Below, piece after piece: positions 1 through 5,424 of a stretch of DNA of 6,122 bases. The notes under the pieces are model-generated. The model was given only the letters and a program-made list of their open reading frames with translations, was not told where the DNA came from and ran no database searches. The number at the start of each line of letters is the position of its first letter. Position 1 is the stretch's first letter. The DNA lies in NCBI GenBank assembly GCA_021807465.1, contig JAKBCX010000109.1, forward strand, positions 1 to 6,122, read 5' to 3'. This stretch comes from Pseudomonadota bacterium. GTDB taxonomy: Bacteria; Pseudomonadota; Alphaproteobacteria; Acetobacterales; Acetobacteraceae. A program made the position numbers and the translations under genes.

Positions 1-487
1 TAGCCGCCCGGCACCCGGCACCTATAAGGCCGGACAACACCCTGTAGCCCGGCGCCTGCTCCGCCCCTTCGGCCAGAGCAATATCGCGGTGCTCCAGCTC
101 CTCCTGGCGGAACTGCTCCACCGTCTCGCGCAGCCCGGCTTCGTCCTCGCCCAAAGCATCGCGCTGGGCGGTGTAATGCTCGTTTATGGCGTTCTCCACC
201 GCCACGGTGCAGGCCATGGCGGCCTTGGGGCCAAGTGCCGCGGTGGCTGCCCCCAGCGCGAAACCCGCCACATGCCAAAACGGCAGCAGCGCGGTGGGGC
301 GCACGCGGCGCTTGGCGATCATTTCCGAAAACGCATCGAGATGCACCTGCTCCTGCGCCTTCATGTGCTCAAGCTGCGCCGCGTGCGGCCCGCGCCCCAG
401 CACGGCAATCTGCCCGGCATAAATGCGCGCGGCGCCATACTCACCGGCATGGTCCACACGGATGAAACGCTTTACCTGCTCGCTCAT
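1..487 (-). CDS. coq7: COQ7-family di-iron demethoxyubiquinone hydroxylase, 3' end cut by window edge
   Basis: Leftward partial gene: 162 codons from ATG at 487 are open to the window edge. COQ7 enzymes are di-iron monooxygenases that hydroxylate the demethoxyubiquinone ring in aerobic ubiquinone synthesis, associated with the inner membrane. All six expected iron ligands are visible: E16 (in DHAGEYGA), E46 and H49 (EQVH), E98 (VENAINEHY), E130 and H133 (ELEH). The repeated ExxH pattern is the family hallmark. The sequence ends in LIGAGCRAA, which in homologues lies close to the C-terminus, so probably only about ten residues are missing. The ATG overlaps the dsbB stop as ATGA, which fixes the start and suggests translational coupling. 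The family call is firm; the exact substrate is inferred from the family. Confidence 0.93.
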   Translation of the reverse strand, partial: MSEQVKRFIRVDHAGEYGAARIYAGQIAVLGRGPHAAQLEHMKAQEQVHLDAFSEMIAKRRVRPTALLPFWHVAGFALGAATAALGPKAAMACTVAVENAINEHYTAQRDALGEDEAGLRETVEQFRQEELEHRDIALAEGAEQAPGYRVLSGLIGAGCRAA

Positions 488-957
488 TTGAATCGCCTTA
501 CCTTTGCCCGCGCGGCATAAAGCAGCAGCGCCGCCGCAAACAGCAGCGCGCCGATGAAGTCCATCTGCGCCATGGAAATAGGCAGGGCATGGATGAGATA
601 AACCGGCCTGTCGCACGGCACGGCGGGGGTAAGCGGCAAAGCCTGGCCCGGGGTGAGCGCGCCATTACATTCCGGCAAAGGCGATTTCCACCAGCCGAAC
701 TCCACCCCCGCATGCAGCCCGGCAATGGCCACATCGCCCAGCATTACCAGCCCGGCCAGCCCCAGCAGCCAGCGCGCGGCACGTGGGCGCGAGAGCCAGG
801 CCAGCAGCCCCAGCACGGCCACAATGCGGTAGGGCCAGCGCTCCAGCAGGCATAATTCGCACGGCATAAGCAGTAGCACATATTGCGCGAAATAGGCGGT
901 GCCCAGCGCCAAAAGCGCCGCCAGCATCGTAAGGAAGCCCGCGAGACGGTGTGTCAT
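484..957 (-). CDS. dsbB: DsbB-family disulfide bond formation protein (quinone-dependent thiol oxidase)
   Basis: A 157-residue inner-membrane protein, somewhat shorter than E. coli DsbB (176). DsbB reoxidises periplasmic DsbA and passes the electrons to ubiquinone. There are four hydrophobic stretches at roughly 6-30, 43-57, 62-83 and 134-150. The first periplasmic segment carries the CxxC pair C33-C36 in PCELCLLERWPY. R40 follows it, in a position that matches the conserved quinone-site arginine. The second periplasmic loop has the HAGVE motif (82-86) and the second cysteine pair, C97 (PECNG) and C115 (PCDRP). The start at 957 is the only reasonable ATG, but no Shine-Dalgarno precedes it and the bases just upstream form the 3' arm of a hairpin. 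The gene lies 86 bases after hslU and its stop overlaps the coq7 start by four bases. Confidence 0.93.
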   Translation of the reverse strand: MTHRLAGFLTMLAALLALGTAYFAQYVLLLMPCELCLLERWPYRIVAVLGLLAWLSRPRAARWLLGLAGLVMLGDVAIAGLHAGVEFGWWKSPLPECNGALTPGQALPLTPAVPCDRPVYLIHALPISMAQMDFIGALLFAAALLLYAARAKVRRFK

Positions 958-987
958 GGCACGGGCATAGCCCAGTTTTACCGTGCC
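958..987 (-). promoter_or_regulatory. Hairpin abutting the dsbB start codon
   Basis: On the leftward transcript a 7-base arm GGCACGG (987-981) pairs perfectly with CCGTGCC (964-958), leaving a 16-base loop. The 3' arm ends exactly at the dsbB ATG, where a Shine-Dalgarno would lie. Inside it a four-codon reading frame (ATG CCC GTG CCA) starts at 968, and its TGA overlaps the dsbB ATG as ATGA. This could limit dsbB translation or couple it to a leader. No T-run follows, so it does not look like an intrinsic terminator. The rest of the 86-base gap shows no clear promoter. Confidence 0.4.
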
Positions 988-1043
988 TTAAAGGCGCCCC
1001 CTGTTTTCACACCGCCGCCAGAGTAGAGTTTGCAAACAGGCTC

Positions 1044-2360
1044 TCAGAGGATAAACCGCGACAAATCGCCCTTTGCCGCCAGCGGGGCCACGCGCTCATG
1101 CACATAGGCCGCGTCGATGGTCACGCTATCGCCAGAACGGTCGGAAGCGGTGAAGCTGATTTCCTCCAGCAGCCGCTCGATCACCGTGGCCAGACGCCGC
1201 GCGCCAATATTCTCGACGCGGTCGTTAATGTCGAAAGCCAAGCCCGCAATGGCGTCCACCGCGTCATCGGTGAAATTCAACGCCACATTCTCGGTGCCAA
1301 GCAGGGCCGTGGATTGTTTCAGCAGAGAATGTTCCGTGTCGGTGAGAATACGCCTGAAATCCTCCCGCGTGAGCGAGTTCAGCTCCACACGGATGGGCAG
1401 GCGCCCCTGCAGCTCGGGCAGCAGGTCCGACGGCTTGGCCACATGAAAGGCGCCCGAGGCAATGAAGAGAATATAATCCGTCTTCACCGGGCCATATTTG
1501 GTGGAAACCGTGGTGCCCTCGATCAGCGGCAGCAAATCGCGCTGCACGCCCTCGCGCGACACATCGCCGCCACGGAACCCGCCTTCGGTATGGGCGCAGA
1601 TCTTGTCGATCTCATCGAGAAACACAATGCCGTTCTGCTCGGCATGGCCCAGCGCGTCCTTCGTCAGCGCCTCGGTATCCAGCAGCTTGTCGGCTTCCTC
1701 GCGCGCCAAGGCGCGGCGGGCTTCGGGCACCAGCATCTTCTTCTTGGTCGCGGGGCGGCCAAACATACCCTTCATCATATCGCCCAGATTAATCGCCCCA
1801 CCCTGCGGCATGTTAGGCAAATCAATCACACCAATCGGCGTACCGGAGCTTTCAGTCAGCGAGACCTCAATCTCCTTATCCTCCAGTTCGCCCGCGCGCA
1901 GCATACGGCGGAATTTCACCCGCGTATCGGCGGAGGCCCCCTCGCCCACCAAGGCGGTAATCAGCCGCTCCTCGGCGGCAAGCTCGGCCTTGGCCTCCAC
2001 GCCCTTGCGGTTCTGCTCGCGCAGCATGGTGATGGAAGCCTCCACCAGGTCGCGCACGATGCTCTCCACATCGCGGCCCACATAGCCCACCTCGGTAAAC
2101 TTGGTGGCCTCCACCTTAACGAAAGGTGCCTGCGCCAGTTTGGCCAGGCGGCGGGCAATCTCGGTCTTGCCGCAGCCGGTCGGGCCAATCATCAGAATGT
2201 TCTTCGGCACCACCTCATCGCGCACATCCTCGGGCAATTGCAGGCGGCGCCAGCGGTTTCGCAGCGCAATGGCCACGGCGCGCTTGGCATCGTTCTGGCC
2301 GATGATGAAACGGTCTAGCTCGGAGACAATCTCGCGGGGCGAGTAAACAGGTGCGTCCAT
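1044..2360 (-). CDS. hslU: HslU (ClpY), AAA+ unfoldase of the HslVU protease
   Basis: A 438-residue cytoplasmic AAA+ ATPase, close to the usual length (about 435-445). It forms a hexameric ring that unfolds substrates and feeds them to HslV. The Walker A motif is GPTGCGKT (59-66), the pore loop GYVG (92-95) and Walker B IVFLDEID (245-252). The inserted I-domain spans roughly 110-240 and includes a Gly/Met-rich segment near 185-201. [11 protein letters not shown] (318-328) carries the arginine-finger region. Sensor 2 is in GARRL (386-390). The C-terminus LSRFIL is the conserved tail that docks into HslV and activates it, so the protein looks intact and functional. The ATG shares its A with the TAA of hslV (TAATG) and has no clear ribosome-binding site of its own, pointing to coupled translation. 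A long open frame on the opposite strand is a composition artefact. Confidence 0.97.
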   Translation of the reverse strand: MDAPVYSPREIVSELDRFIIGQNDAKRAVAIALRNRWRRLQLPEDVRDEVVPKNILMIGPTGCGKTEIARRLAKLAQAPFVKVEATKFTEVGYVGRDVESIVRDLVEASITMLREQNRKGVEAKAELAAEERLITALVGEGASADTRVKFRRMLRAGELEDKEIEVSLTESSGTPIGVIDLPNMPQGGAINLGDMMKGMFGRPATKKKMLVPEARRALAREEADKLLDTEALTKDALGHAEQNGIVFLDEIDKICAHTEGGFRGGDVSREGVQRDLLPLIEGTTVSTKYGPVKTDYILFIASGAFHVAKPSDLLPELQGRLPIRVELNSLTREDFRRILTDTEHSLLKQSTALLGTENVALNFTDDAVDAIAGLAFDINDRVENIGARRLATVIERLLEEISFTASDRSGDSVTIDAAYVHERVAPLAAKGDLSRFIL

Positions 2361-2923
2361 TATAGCGATTCTACAATCAGGTTATCATTCGTGTAGATAC
2401 AAATATCGGCGGCGATTTTCATGGCCCGCCGGGCGATCTCCTCGGCCGAAAGGTCCGGCACGGTCATCAGTGCGCGCGCGGCGGAAAGCGCGTAATTGCC
2501 GCCGGAGCCGATGGCGATAATGCCATCCGTTGGTTCCAGCACATCACCATTGCCGGTCAACGTGTAACCATGCTCCTTGTCGGCCACGATCAACATGGCC
2601 TCCAGCCGGCGCAAATAGCGGTCGGTGCGCCAATCCTTGGCCAGCTCCACGCAGGCGCGCTCCAACTGGTTGGGAAAGCGCTCCAGCTTGCTCTCCAGCC
2701 GCTCCAGCAGGGTAAAGGCGTCAGCCGTGGCGCCGGCGAAACCGGCCAGCACATTGCCGCCGCCAATGCGCCGTACCTTGCGCGCATTGCCCTTCACCAC
2801 CGTATTGCCCAAGGAAACCTGGCCGTCGCCCGCCACTACCACTTGGCCGCCGCGGCGGACGGAAAGAATGGTCGTGCCATGCCAGCCGACCGGATCATAA
2901 TGTTCAGTCATGCGCCAAGACAT
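2360..2923 (-). CDS. hslV: HslV (ClpQ), threonine protease subunit of HslVU
   Basis: The proteasome-like peptidase of HslVU, a dodecamer of two stacked hexamers in the cytoplasm. From the chosen ATG at 2923 it is 187 residues. A 16-residue propeptide ending in GWHG is expected to be removed, exposing the catalytic threonine of TTILSVRR (T17, mature T1). In mature numbering D17 (GDGQV), K33 (ARKVRR) and S124 (GSGG) fall exactly where E. coli HslV has them, and the mature chain is 171 residues. The start at 2923 is favoured because AGGGGG lies 7 bases upstream. An ATG at 2911 lacks such a site, and a TTG at 2947 would lie inside a hairpin. The stop overlaps the hslU start by one base. It is the first gene of the leftward unit and is transcribed divergently from the regulator at 3110. 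Confidence 0.95.
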   Translation of the reverse strand: MSWRMTEHYDPVGWHGTTILSVRRGGQVVVAGDGQVSLGNTVVKGNARKVRRIGGGNVLAGFAGATADAFTLLERLESKLERFPNQLERACVELAKDWRTDRYLRRLEAMLIVADKEHGYTLTGNGDVLEPTDGIIAIGSGGNYALSAARALMTVPDLSAEEIARRAMKIAADICIYTNDNLIVESL

Positions 2924-2934
2924 GGCATTGCCCC

Positions 2935-2953
2935 CTGCCCTTGCCAAGGGCAG
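2935..2953 (-). promoter_or_regulatory. Stem-loop in the hslV 5' leader next to the ribosome-binding site
   Basis: CTGCCCTT and AAGGGCAG form a perfect 8-bp stem with a 3-base loop. On the leftward transcript it lies 11 bases before the preferred hslV ATG. The 3' arm overlaps the first two bases of the AGGGGG Shine-Dalgarno, leaving GGGG free. It could stabilise the message or tune initiation; a 5'-leader stem-loop with a stabilising role has been described for hslVU in E. coli. There is no T-run, so termination is unlikely. The function is inferred from position only. Confidence 0.4.
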
Positions 2954-2981
2954 CCCGCAATGCGCGCGGCTTGCCCCTGCC

Positions 2982-3010
2982 TTGCTGCATTATGGATTAG
3001 ATTTTACCGT
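2982..3010 (+). promoter_or_regulatory. Weak candidate promoter of the BzdR-like regulator unit
   Basis: TTGCTG (2982-2987) and TACCGT (3005-3010) are 17 bases apart, a permissible sigma-70-type pair with a modest -10 match. It would start transcription near 3017, right at the TGCA-N6-TGCA repeat, with a leader of about 93 bases before the ATG at 3110. That leader includes a pyrimidine-rich tract (3031-3052) and an inverted repeat (3053-3076). The call rests on hexamer resemblance only. Confidence 0.25.
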
Positions 3011-3030
3011 CTTTGTGCAACATAGTGCAA
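3001..3030 (-). promoter_or_regulatory. Candidate sigma-70-type promoter for hslVU-dsbB-coq7
   Basis: Reading leftward, TAAAAT (3006-3001) matches five of six -10 consensus bases. TTGCAC (3030-3025) lies 18 bases upstream and keeps only the TTG of the -35 consensus. The predicted start is near 2994, giving a leader of about 70 bases to the hslV ATG at 2923. The -35 hexamer overlaps the second TGCA of the direct repeat at 3016-3029, so a protein bound there would compete with polymerase. Heat-shock sigma control is usual for hslVU elsewhere, but I cannot see a convincing heat-shock promoter here. Confidence 0.4.
3016..3029. promoter_or_regulatory. TGCA-N6-TGCA direct repeat, candidate BzdR/BoxR-type operator
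   Basis: TGCA at 3016-3019 and 3026-3029 are spaced 10 bp start to start, within the direct repeat GTGCAA (3015-3020 and 3025-3030). A third TGCA at 2986-2989 lies exactly 30 bp further left, so all three face the same side of the helix. BzdR and BoxR, whose domain layout matches the adjacent gene, are known to bind TGCA repeats as I recall. The pair overlaps the predicted hslV -35 and the predicted start site of the regulator. That makes it a candidate for autoregulation and for control of hslVU. The binding protein is inferred from context. Confidence 0.45.
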
Positions 3031-3052
3031 TTTTCCATCCCCCTCCCCCTTT

Positions 3053-3076
3053 GTTACCAGCCCAAAAATTGGTAAC
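3053..3076. repeat. Inverted repeat in the leader of the regulator gene
   Basis: GTTACCA (3053-3059) and TGGTAAC (3070-3076) are perfect 7-bp arms separated by 10 bases that include an A-tract. The repeat lies 33 bases before the ATG at 3110. It could be a dyad operator with half-sites 17 bp apart, or an RNA hairpin in the leader. The T-run needed for a terminator is absent. No known regulator site is recognised with confidence. Confidence 0.35.
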
Positions 3077-3109
3077 GCCCGCCAATGGCTTCCGAATTGA
3101 ACCGCTGAC

Positions 3110-3988
3110 ATGACCCAACCCGACGACAGCCAGCTCCTGCCCCATCTGGGCCAGAGGGTGAAACTCGCCCGCGCCCGGCGCGGCATGACGCGCCGCATTC
3201 TGGCCGAAGAGGCTGATGTGTCCGAACGGCATCTCGCCAATCTCGAATCCGGCACGGGCAATGTGTCTGTGCTGGTGCTGGCGCAGGTGGCCCAGGCGCT
3301 GGGCTGCTCGCTGGCCGAATTGCTGGGCGATGAGACCACCAGCTCGCCGGAATGGCTGATGGTGCGCCGCCTGCTGCATGACCGCACCCCGGCGGAACTA
3401 GCGCGGGCGCGCCAGGCGCTGTCGGAGTTATTCGGCAGCAGCACGGCGGCACAAGGGCGGCGCGACCGCATCGCGCTGGTAGGCCTGCGCGGCGCGGGCA
3501 AATCCACGCTTGGGCAGATGGCAGCCGATGAGCTGGGAGTGCCGTTTATAGAGCTGCGCGCGGAAATCACCCGCATCGCCGGGTGCGCGCCCATTGAAAT
3601 TCAAGCGCTATACGGCTCCAACGCCTATAGGCGCTACGAGCGCCAGGCGCTGGAGGAGGTGCTGCGCGACAACAAGGCTTGCGTAATTGCCACCGCCGGC
3701 GGGCTGGTGGGCGATACGGCCACATTCGGCCTGCTGCTGCAAAACTGCCTCACCGTATGGCTACAGGCGGAGCCGGAGGACCATTATGCCCGCGTGCTGG
3801 CCCAGGGCGACCAGCGCACCATGCCCGGTAACCGCAATGGCGTGGATGATATACGCCTGACCCTGGAAAGCCGCGCGGGTTTCTATGCCAAGGCGGATCT
3901 CACCTACAACACCAGCGGCAAAACCCTGAATGAATCCTTCCAGGGTTTGATGACGCTGCTACGGCGGGAAACCGGCCGCGCGCCATAA
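3110..3988 (+). CDS. BzdR/BoxR-type XRE regulator with shikimate-kinase-like C-terminal domain
   Basis: A 292-residue cytoplasmic protein with two domains. Residues 13-75 form an XRE/Cro-CI helix-turn-helix (LGQRVKLARARRGMT, then SERHLANLESG). After a linker, 119-285 resemble shikimate kinase: Walker A GLRGAGKST (125-133), R174, AGG (196-198) and R255 in the RxxxY segment. Shikimate kinases bind substrate through DxD in FxDxDxxIE, which here reads FIELRAEIT (E148, R150), and the usual GGG is AGG. Shikimate phosphorylation is therefore unlikely. This layout matches BzdR and BoxR, in which the kinase-like domain senses benzoyl-CoA. The ligand here is unknown, and no aromatic-degradation gene is in the window. 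An in-frame TGA at 3098 and the lack of other start codons fix the ATG at 3110, which has only a poor ribosome-binding site. It heads a unit with the next two genes. Confidence 0.87.
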   Translation: MTQPDDSQLLPHLGQRVKLARARRGMTRRILAEEADVSERHLANLESGTGNVSVLVLAQVAQALGCSLAELLGDETTSSPEWLMVRRLLHDRTPAELARARQALSELFGSSTAAQGRRDRIALVGLRGAGKSTLGQMAADELGVPFIELRAEITRIAGCAPIEIQALYGSNAYRRYERQALEEVLRDNKACVIATAGGLVGDTATFGLLLQNCLTVWLQAEPEDHYARVLAQGDQRTMPGNRNGVDDIRLTLESRAGFYAKADLTYNTSGKTLNESFQGLMTLLRRETGRAP

Positions 3989-4001
3989 ACCCATGGCGCG
4001 C
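3978..4001 (+). promoter_or_regulatory. Hairpin burying the start codon of the gene at 3993
   Basis: GCGCGCCAT (3978-3986) and ATGGCGCGC (3993-4001) form a perfect 9-bp GC-rich stem around a 6-base loop. The downstream ATG is in the 3' arm. The regulator's TAA (3986-3988) begins in the 5' arm and ends in the loop. No Shine-Dalgarno is visible. Ribosomes finishing the regulator would melt the stem, so translation of the next gene probably depends on them. The structure is seen in sequence; the coupling is inferred. Confidence 0.45.
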
Positions 4002-4865
4002 AACCCGCTCTACGATGCAGGGTGGCAAGCACGGCTGAATGCCGCCGAAGACATGCTGGAAGCCGCCCGGCGGGACGAGGCGCAGCTTGCCGCCGCCAGC
4101 TTCGCCAGTAACGCCCATCGCAGCGCCATAGTCCGGCTGGATACCGCCCGCGCCGCCTACCGCGCCGCTTGGCTGGCGCAGTTCGAAACCATTGCCGATT
4201 ACGCCTTCTGGCGCTTCTCCACGCTGGAGGAAGGGCCAGACGGTTTTGCCCTGGCCCGCGACCCATCCGCCTTCACCAGCCTGGAGGCGGTGGACGAAGC
4301 CTTTACCCGCGCCGAACGCGATGCGCGCGAGGGCACGCTGGAGCAGCGCTTCCGCCTGGCAGTGGGGCAGCCCGCCGGTCTCGCCGCCTTCGCCCCGGGC
4401 ATGGGCACCATCTCCTCGTGGCGCCGCTTCGGCGAAATCGACGCTATGGTGAGCTTCTGCCAAGCGGGAGATTTGTTCCATATCTGCCTCGCCCATCCGT
4501 GGGGCGGGCTGGCCAAGCAGAAATCCAACGAAATCTTCCGCGCCATCGCCACACAGCTCACGCGCGAGACGATTCTGCTGCTGGCACCCGGGGCCGCACC
4601 CGTCTTCGCCGAAGGCGGGCACCGCCAGGCCCGGAACCGCGAGCTGATCCGCGCGGTAAACGACTGGGCTGAAAAATTCCGCTTCTACCGGCATTTACTG
4701 CCCGAGCGCGGCTTGCGCGAGGCGTTTTGCGCCGTCAGCATGGTATGGAACGGGGCGGGGTGGATAGACCCGGACTGGTCGGCGCAAATCTATGACCGCT
4801 TGCCAGCGGCGTTGCGCGAGGCCGGGAGCCTGCCTGCCCCGCCCGCCTTGTTTGCTCCGCCCTGA
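3993..4865 (+). CDS. Hypothetical protein, 290 residues, function not recognised
   Basis: I do not recognise this family. The product looks soluble, with no signal peptide or membrane segment. Residues 10-70 are rich in Ala, Arg and Glu and look helical. The middle (70-95) has an aromatic WRFSTLEEGPDGFALARD stretch. The C-terminal half has more distinctive sequence: GMGTISSWRRFGEID (136-150), FHICLAHPWGG (162-172), QLTRETILLLAPGA (188-201) and a Trp-rich segment with VWNGAGWIDPDW (251-262). Cysteines lie at 156, 165 and 246, with no metal-site spacing. The last residues are a Pro/Ala-rich tail. Codon use and GC content match the neighbours, which supports a real gene. It starts 4 bases after the regulator stop and ends 7 bases before the deoxyribosyltransferase start, so it is very likely co-transcribed with both. 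A role linked to the regulator's ligand is possible but unproven. Confidence 0.75.
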   Translation: MARNPLYDAGWQARLNAAEDMLEAARRDEAQLAAASFASNAHRSAIVRLDTARAAYRAAWLAQFETIADYAFWRFSTLEEGPDGFALARDPSAFTSLEAVDEAFTRAERDAREGTLEQRFRLAVGQPAGLAAFAPGMGTISSWRRFGEIDAMVSFCQAGDLFHICLAHPWGGLAKQKSNEIFRAIATQLTRETILLLAPGAAPVFAEGGHRQARNRELIRAVNDWAEKFRFYRHLLPERGLREAFCAVSMVWNGAGWIDPDWSAQIYDRLPAALREAGSLPAPPALFAPP

Positions 4866-4872
4866 GGATTGC

Positions 4873-5424
4873 ATGAGCCGCATTGCCTACCTCGCCGGTC
4901 CCGACGTGTTTCTGCCCGATGCCGCCGGCATGGCGGCACGCAAAATCGCGCTCTGCGCGGCATACGGCATTACTGGTATCGCCCCATTCAACCCCGGCCT
5001 CGATTTCAGCCAGCCACCTAGCCTATTGTGGAGGCAGATTTACAAGGATGATGTCGCGATGATGCACAAGGCAGACATCATCATCGCCAACCTCACCCCG
5101 TTCCGCGGCGCCTCGGCCGATGCGGGCACTTTGGTAGAGCTGGGCTGGTTTCTGGGCACGGGCAAACCGGCTTACGGCTATTCCAACAACGCGGAAAACT
5201 TTGCCGCGCGCAGCCAAGCACAAATGGCGGCGCTGCCAGACGAGCTGCCCGGCACCGCCGTGGAGGATTTCGGCCTGGCGGATAACCTTATGGTGGAAGG
5301 CGCGCTGGATGGCGGGCTGATACTGCCGCCAGACGGCGTTTCGCGGCCATTCGAGTCACTGGAGATTTTCGAGCTTTGCTTGCAGCGCCTTACGGCGCGA
5401 GGCGATAGCCCCCGCCTTCCGTAA
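4873..5424 (+). CDS. Nucleoside 2-deoxyribosyltransferase-family protein
   Basis: A 183-residue cytoplasmic protein of the nucleoside 2-deoxyribosyltransferase family, which moves the deoxyribose of a nucleoside to another base; some relatives act as N-glycosidases. Family features visible are the N-terminal YLAGPDVF (6-13), CAAYGITGIAPFNP (28-41), and the core NLTPFRGASADAGTLVELGW (73-92). In that core E89 is the expected nucleophile and D84 lies in the conserved DAGT. The start at 4873 is supported by GAGGA at 4864-4868, which overlaps the stop of the preceding gene. A longer frame from 4792 would run into that gene and is rejected. The C-terminal tail (about 174-183) is encoded in the 35 bases shared with the response regulator on the other strand. 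Its substrate cannot be read from the sequence. It is the last gene of the rightward unit. Confidence 0.87.
   Translation: MSRIAYLAGPDVFLPDAAGMAARKIALCAAYGITGIAPFNPGLDFSQPPSLLWRQIYKDDVAMMHKADIIIANLTPFRGASADAGTLVELGWFLGTGKPAYGYSNNAENFAARSQAQMAALPDELPGTAVEDFGLADNLMVEGALDGGLILPPDGVSRPFESLEIFELCLQRLTARGDSPRLP

Noticed and set aside
1000..1040. CCTGTTT/AAACAGG inverted repeat with a GTTTGCAAAC palindrome after hslU, considered as a terminator
   Set aside because: The 27-base loop and lack of a T-run in the leftward direction make it a poor intrinsic terminator, and dsbB follows in the same direction.
951..2318. 455-codon open frame on the + strand opposite hslU
   Set aside because: It mirrors hslU exactly, has a His/Gln-rich composition typical of antisense frames in GC-rich DNA, and matches no family, while hslU has every expected motif.
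2924..2947. TTG start for hslV at 2947
   Set aside because: The TTG lies in the leader stem-loop, has no ribosome-binding site and lengthens the propeptide; the ATG at 2923 has AGGGGG 7 bases upstream.
3031..3052. Pyrimidine-rich tract, considered as a G-quadruplex on the - strand
   Set aside because: Only two long G-runs are present, fewer than a stable quadruplex needs.
3004..3594. Leftward 196-codon frame opposite the regulator gene
   Set aside because: Ser/Arg-rich shadow frame; the + strand frame carries a clear helix-turn-helix and a P-loop.
3900..4694. Leftward 264-codon frame opposite the unknown gene
   Set aside because: Gly-rich antisense frame without recognisable motifs. The + strand frame fits the operon spacing on both sides, although the choice is less certain here because that protein is also unrecognised.
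4792..4872. N-terminal extension of the deoxyribosyltransferase to 4792
   Set aside because: It would overlap the preceding gene by 74 bases and adds Arg/Pro/Cys-rich sequence; GAGGA just before the ATG at 4873 and the family start (SRIAYLAGP) support the shorter form.
5385..5398. GCGCC-TTAC-GGCGC hairpin at the response-regulator stop, considered as a bidirectional terminator
   Set aside because: The stem is only 5 bp and there is no T-run on either side; it lies within coding sequence.
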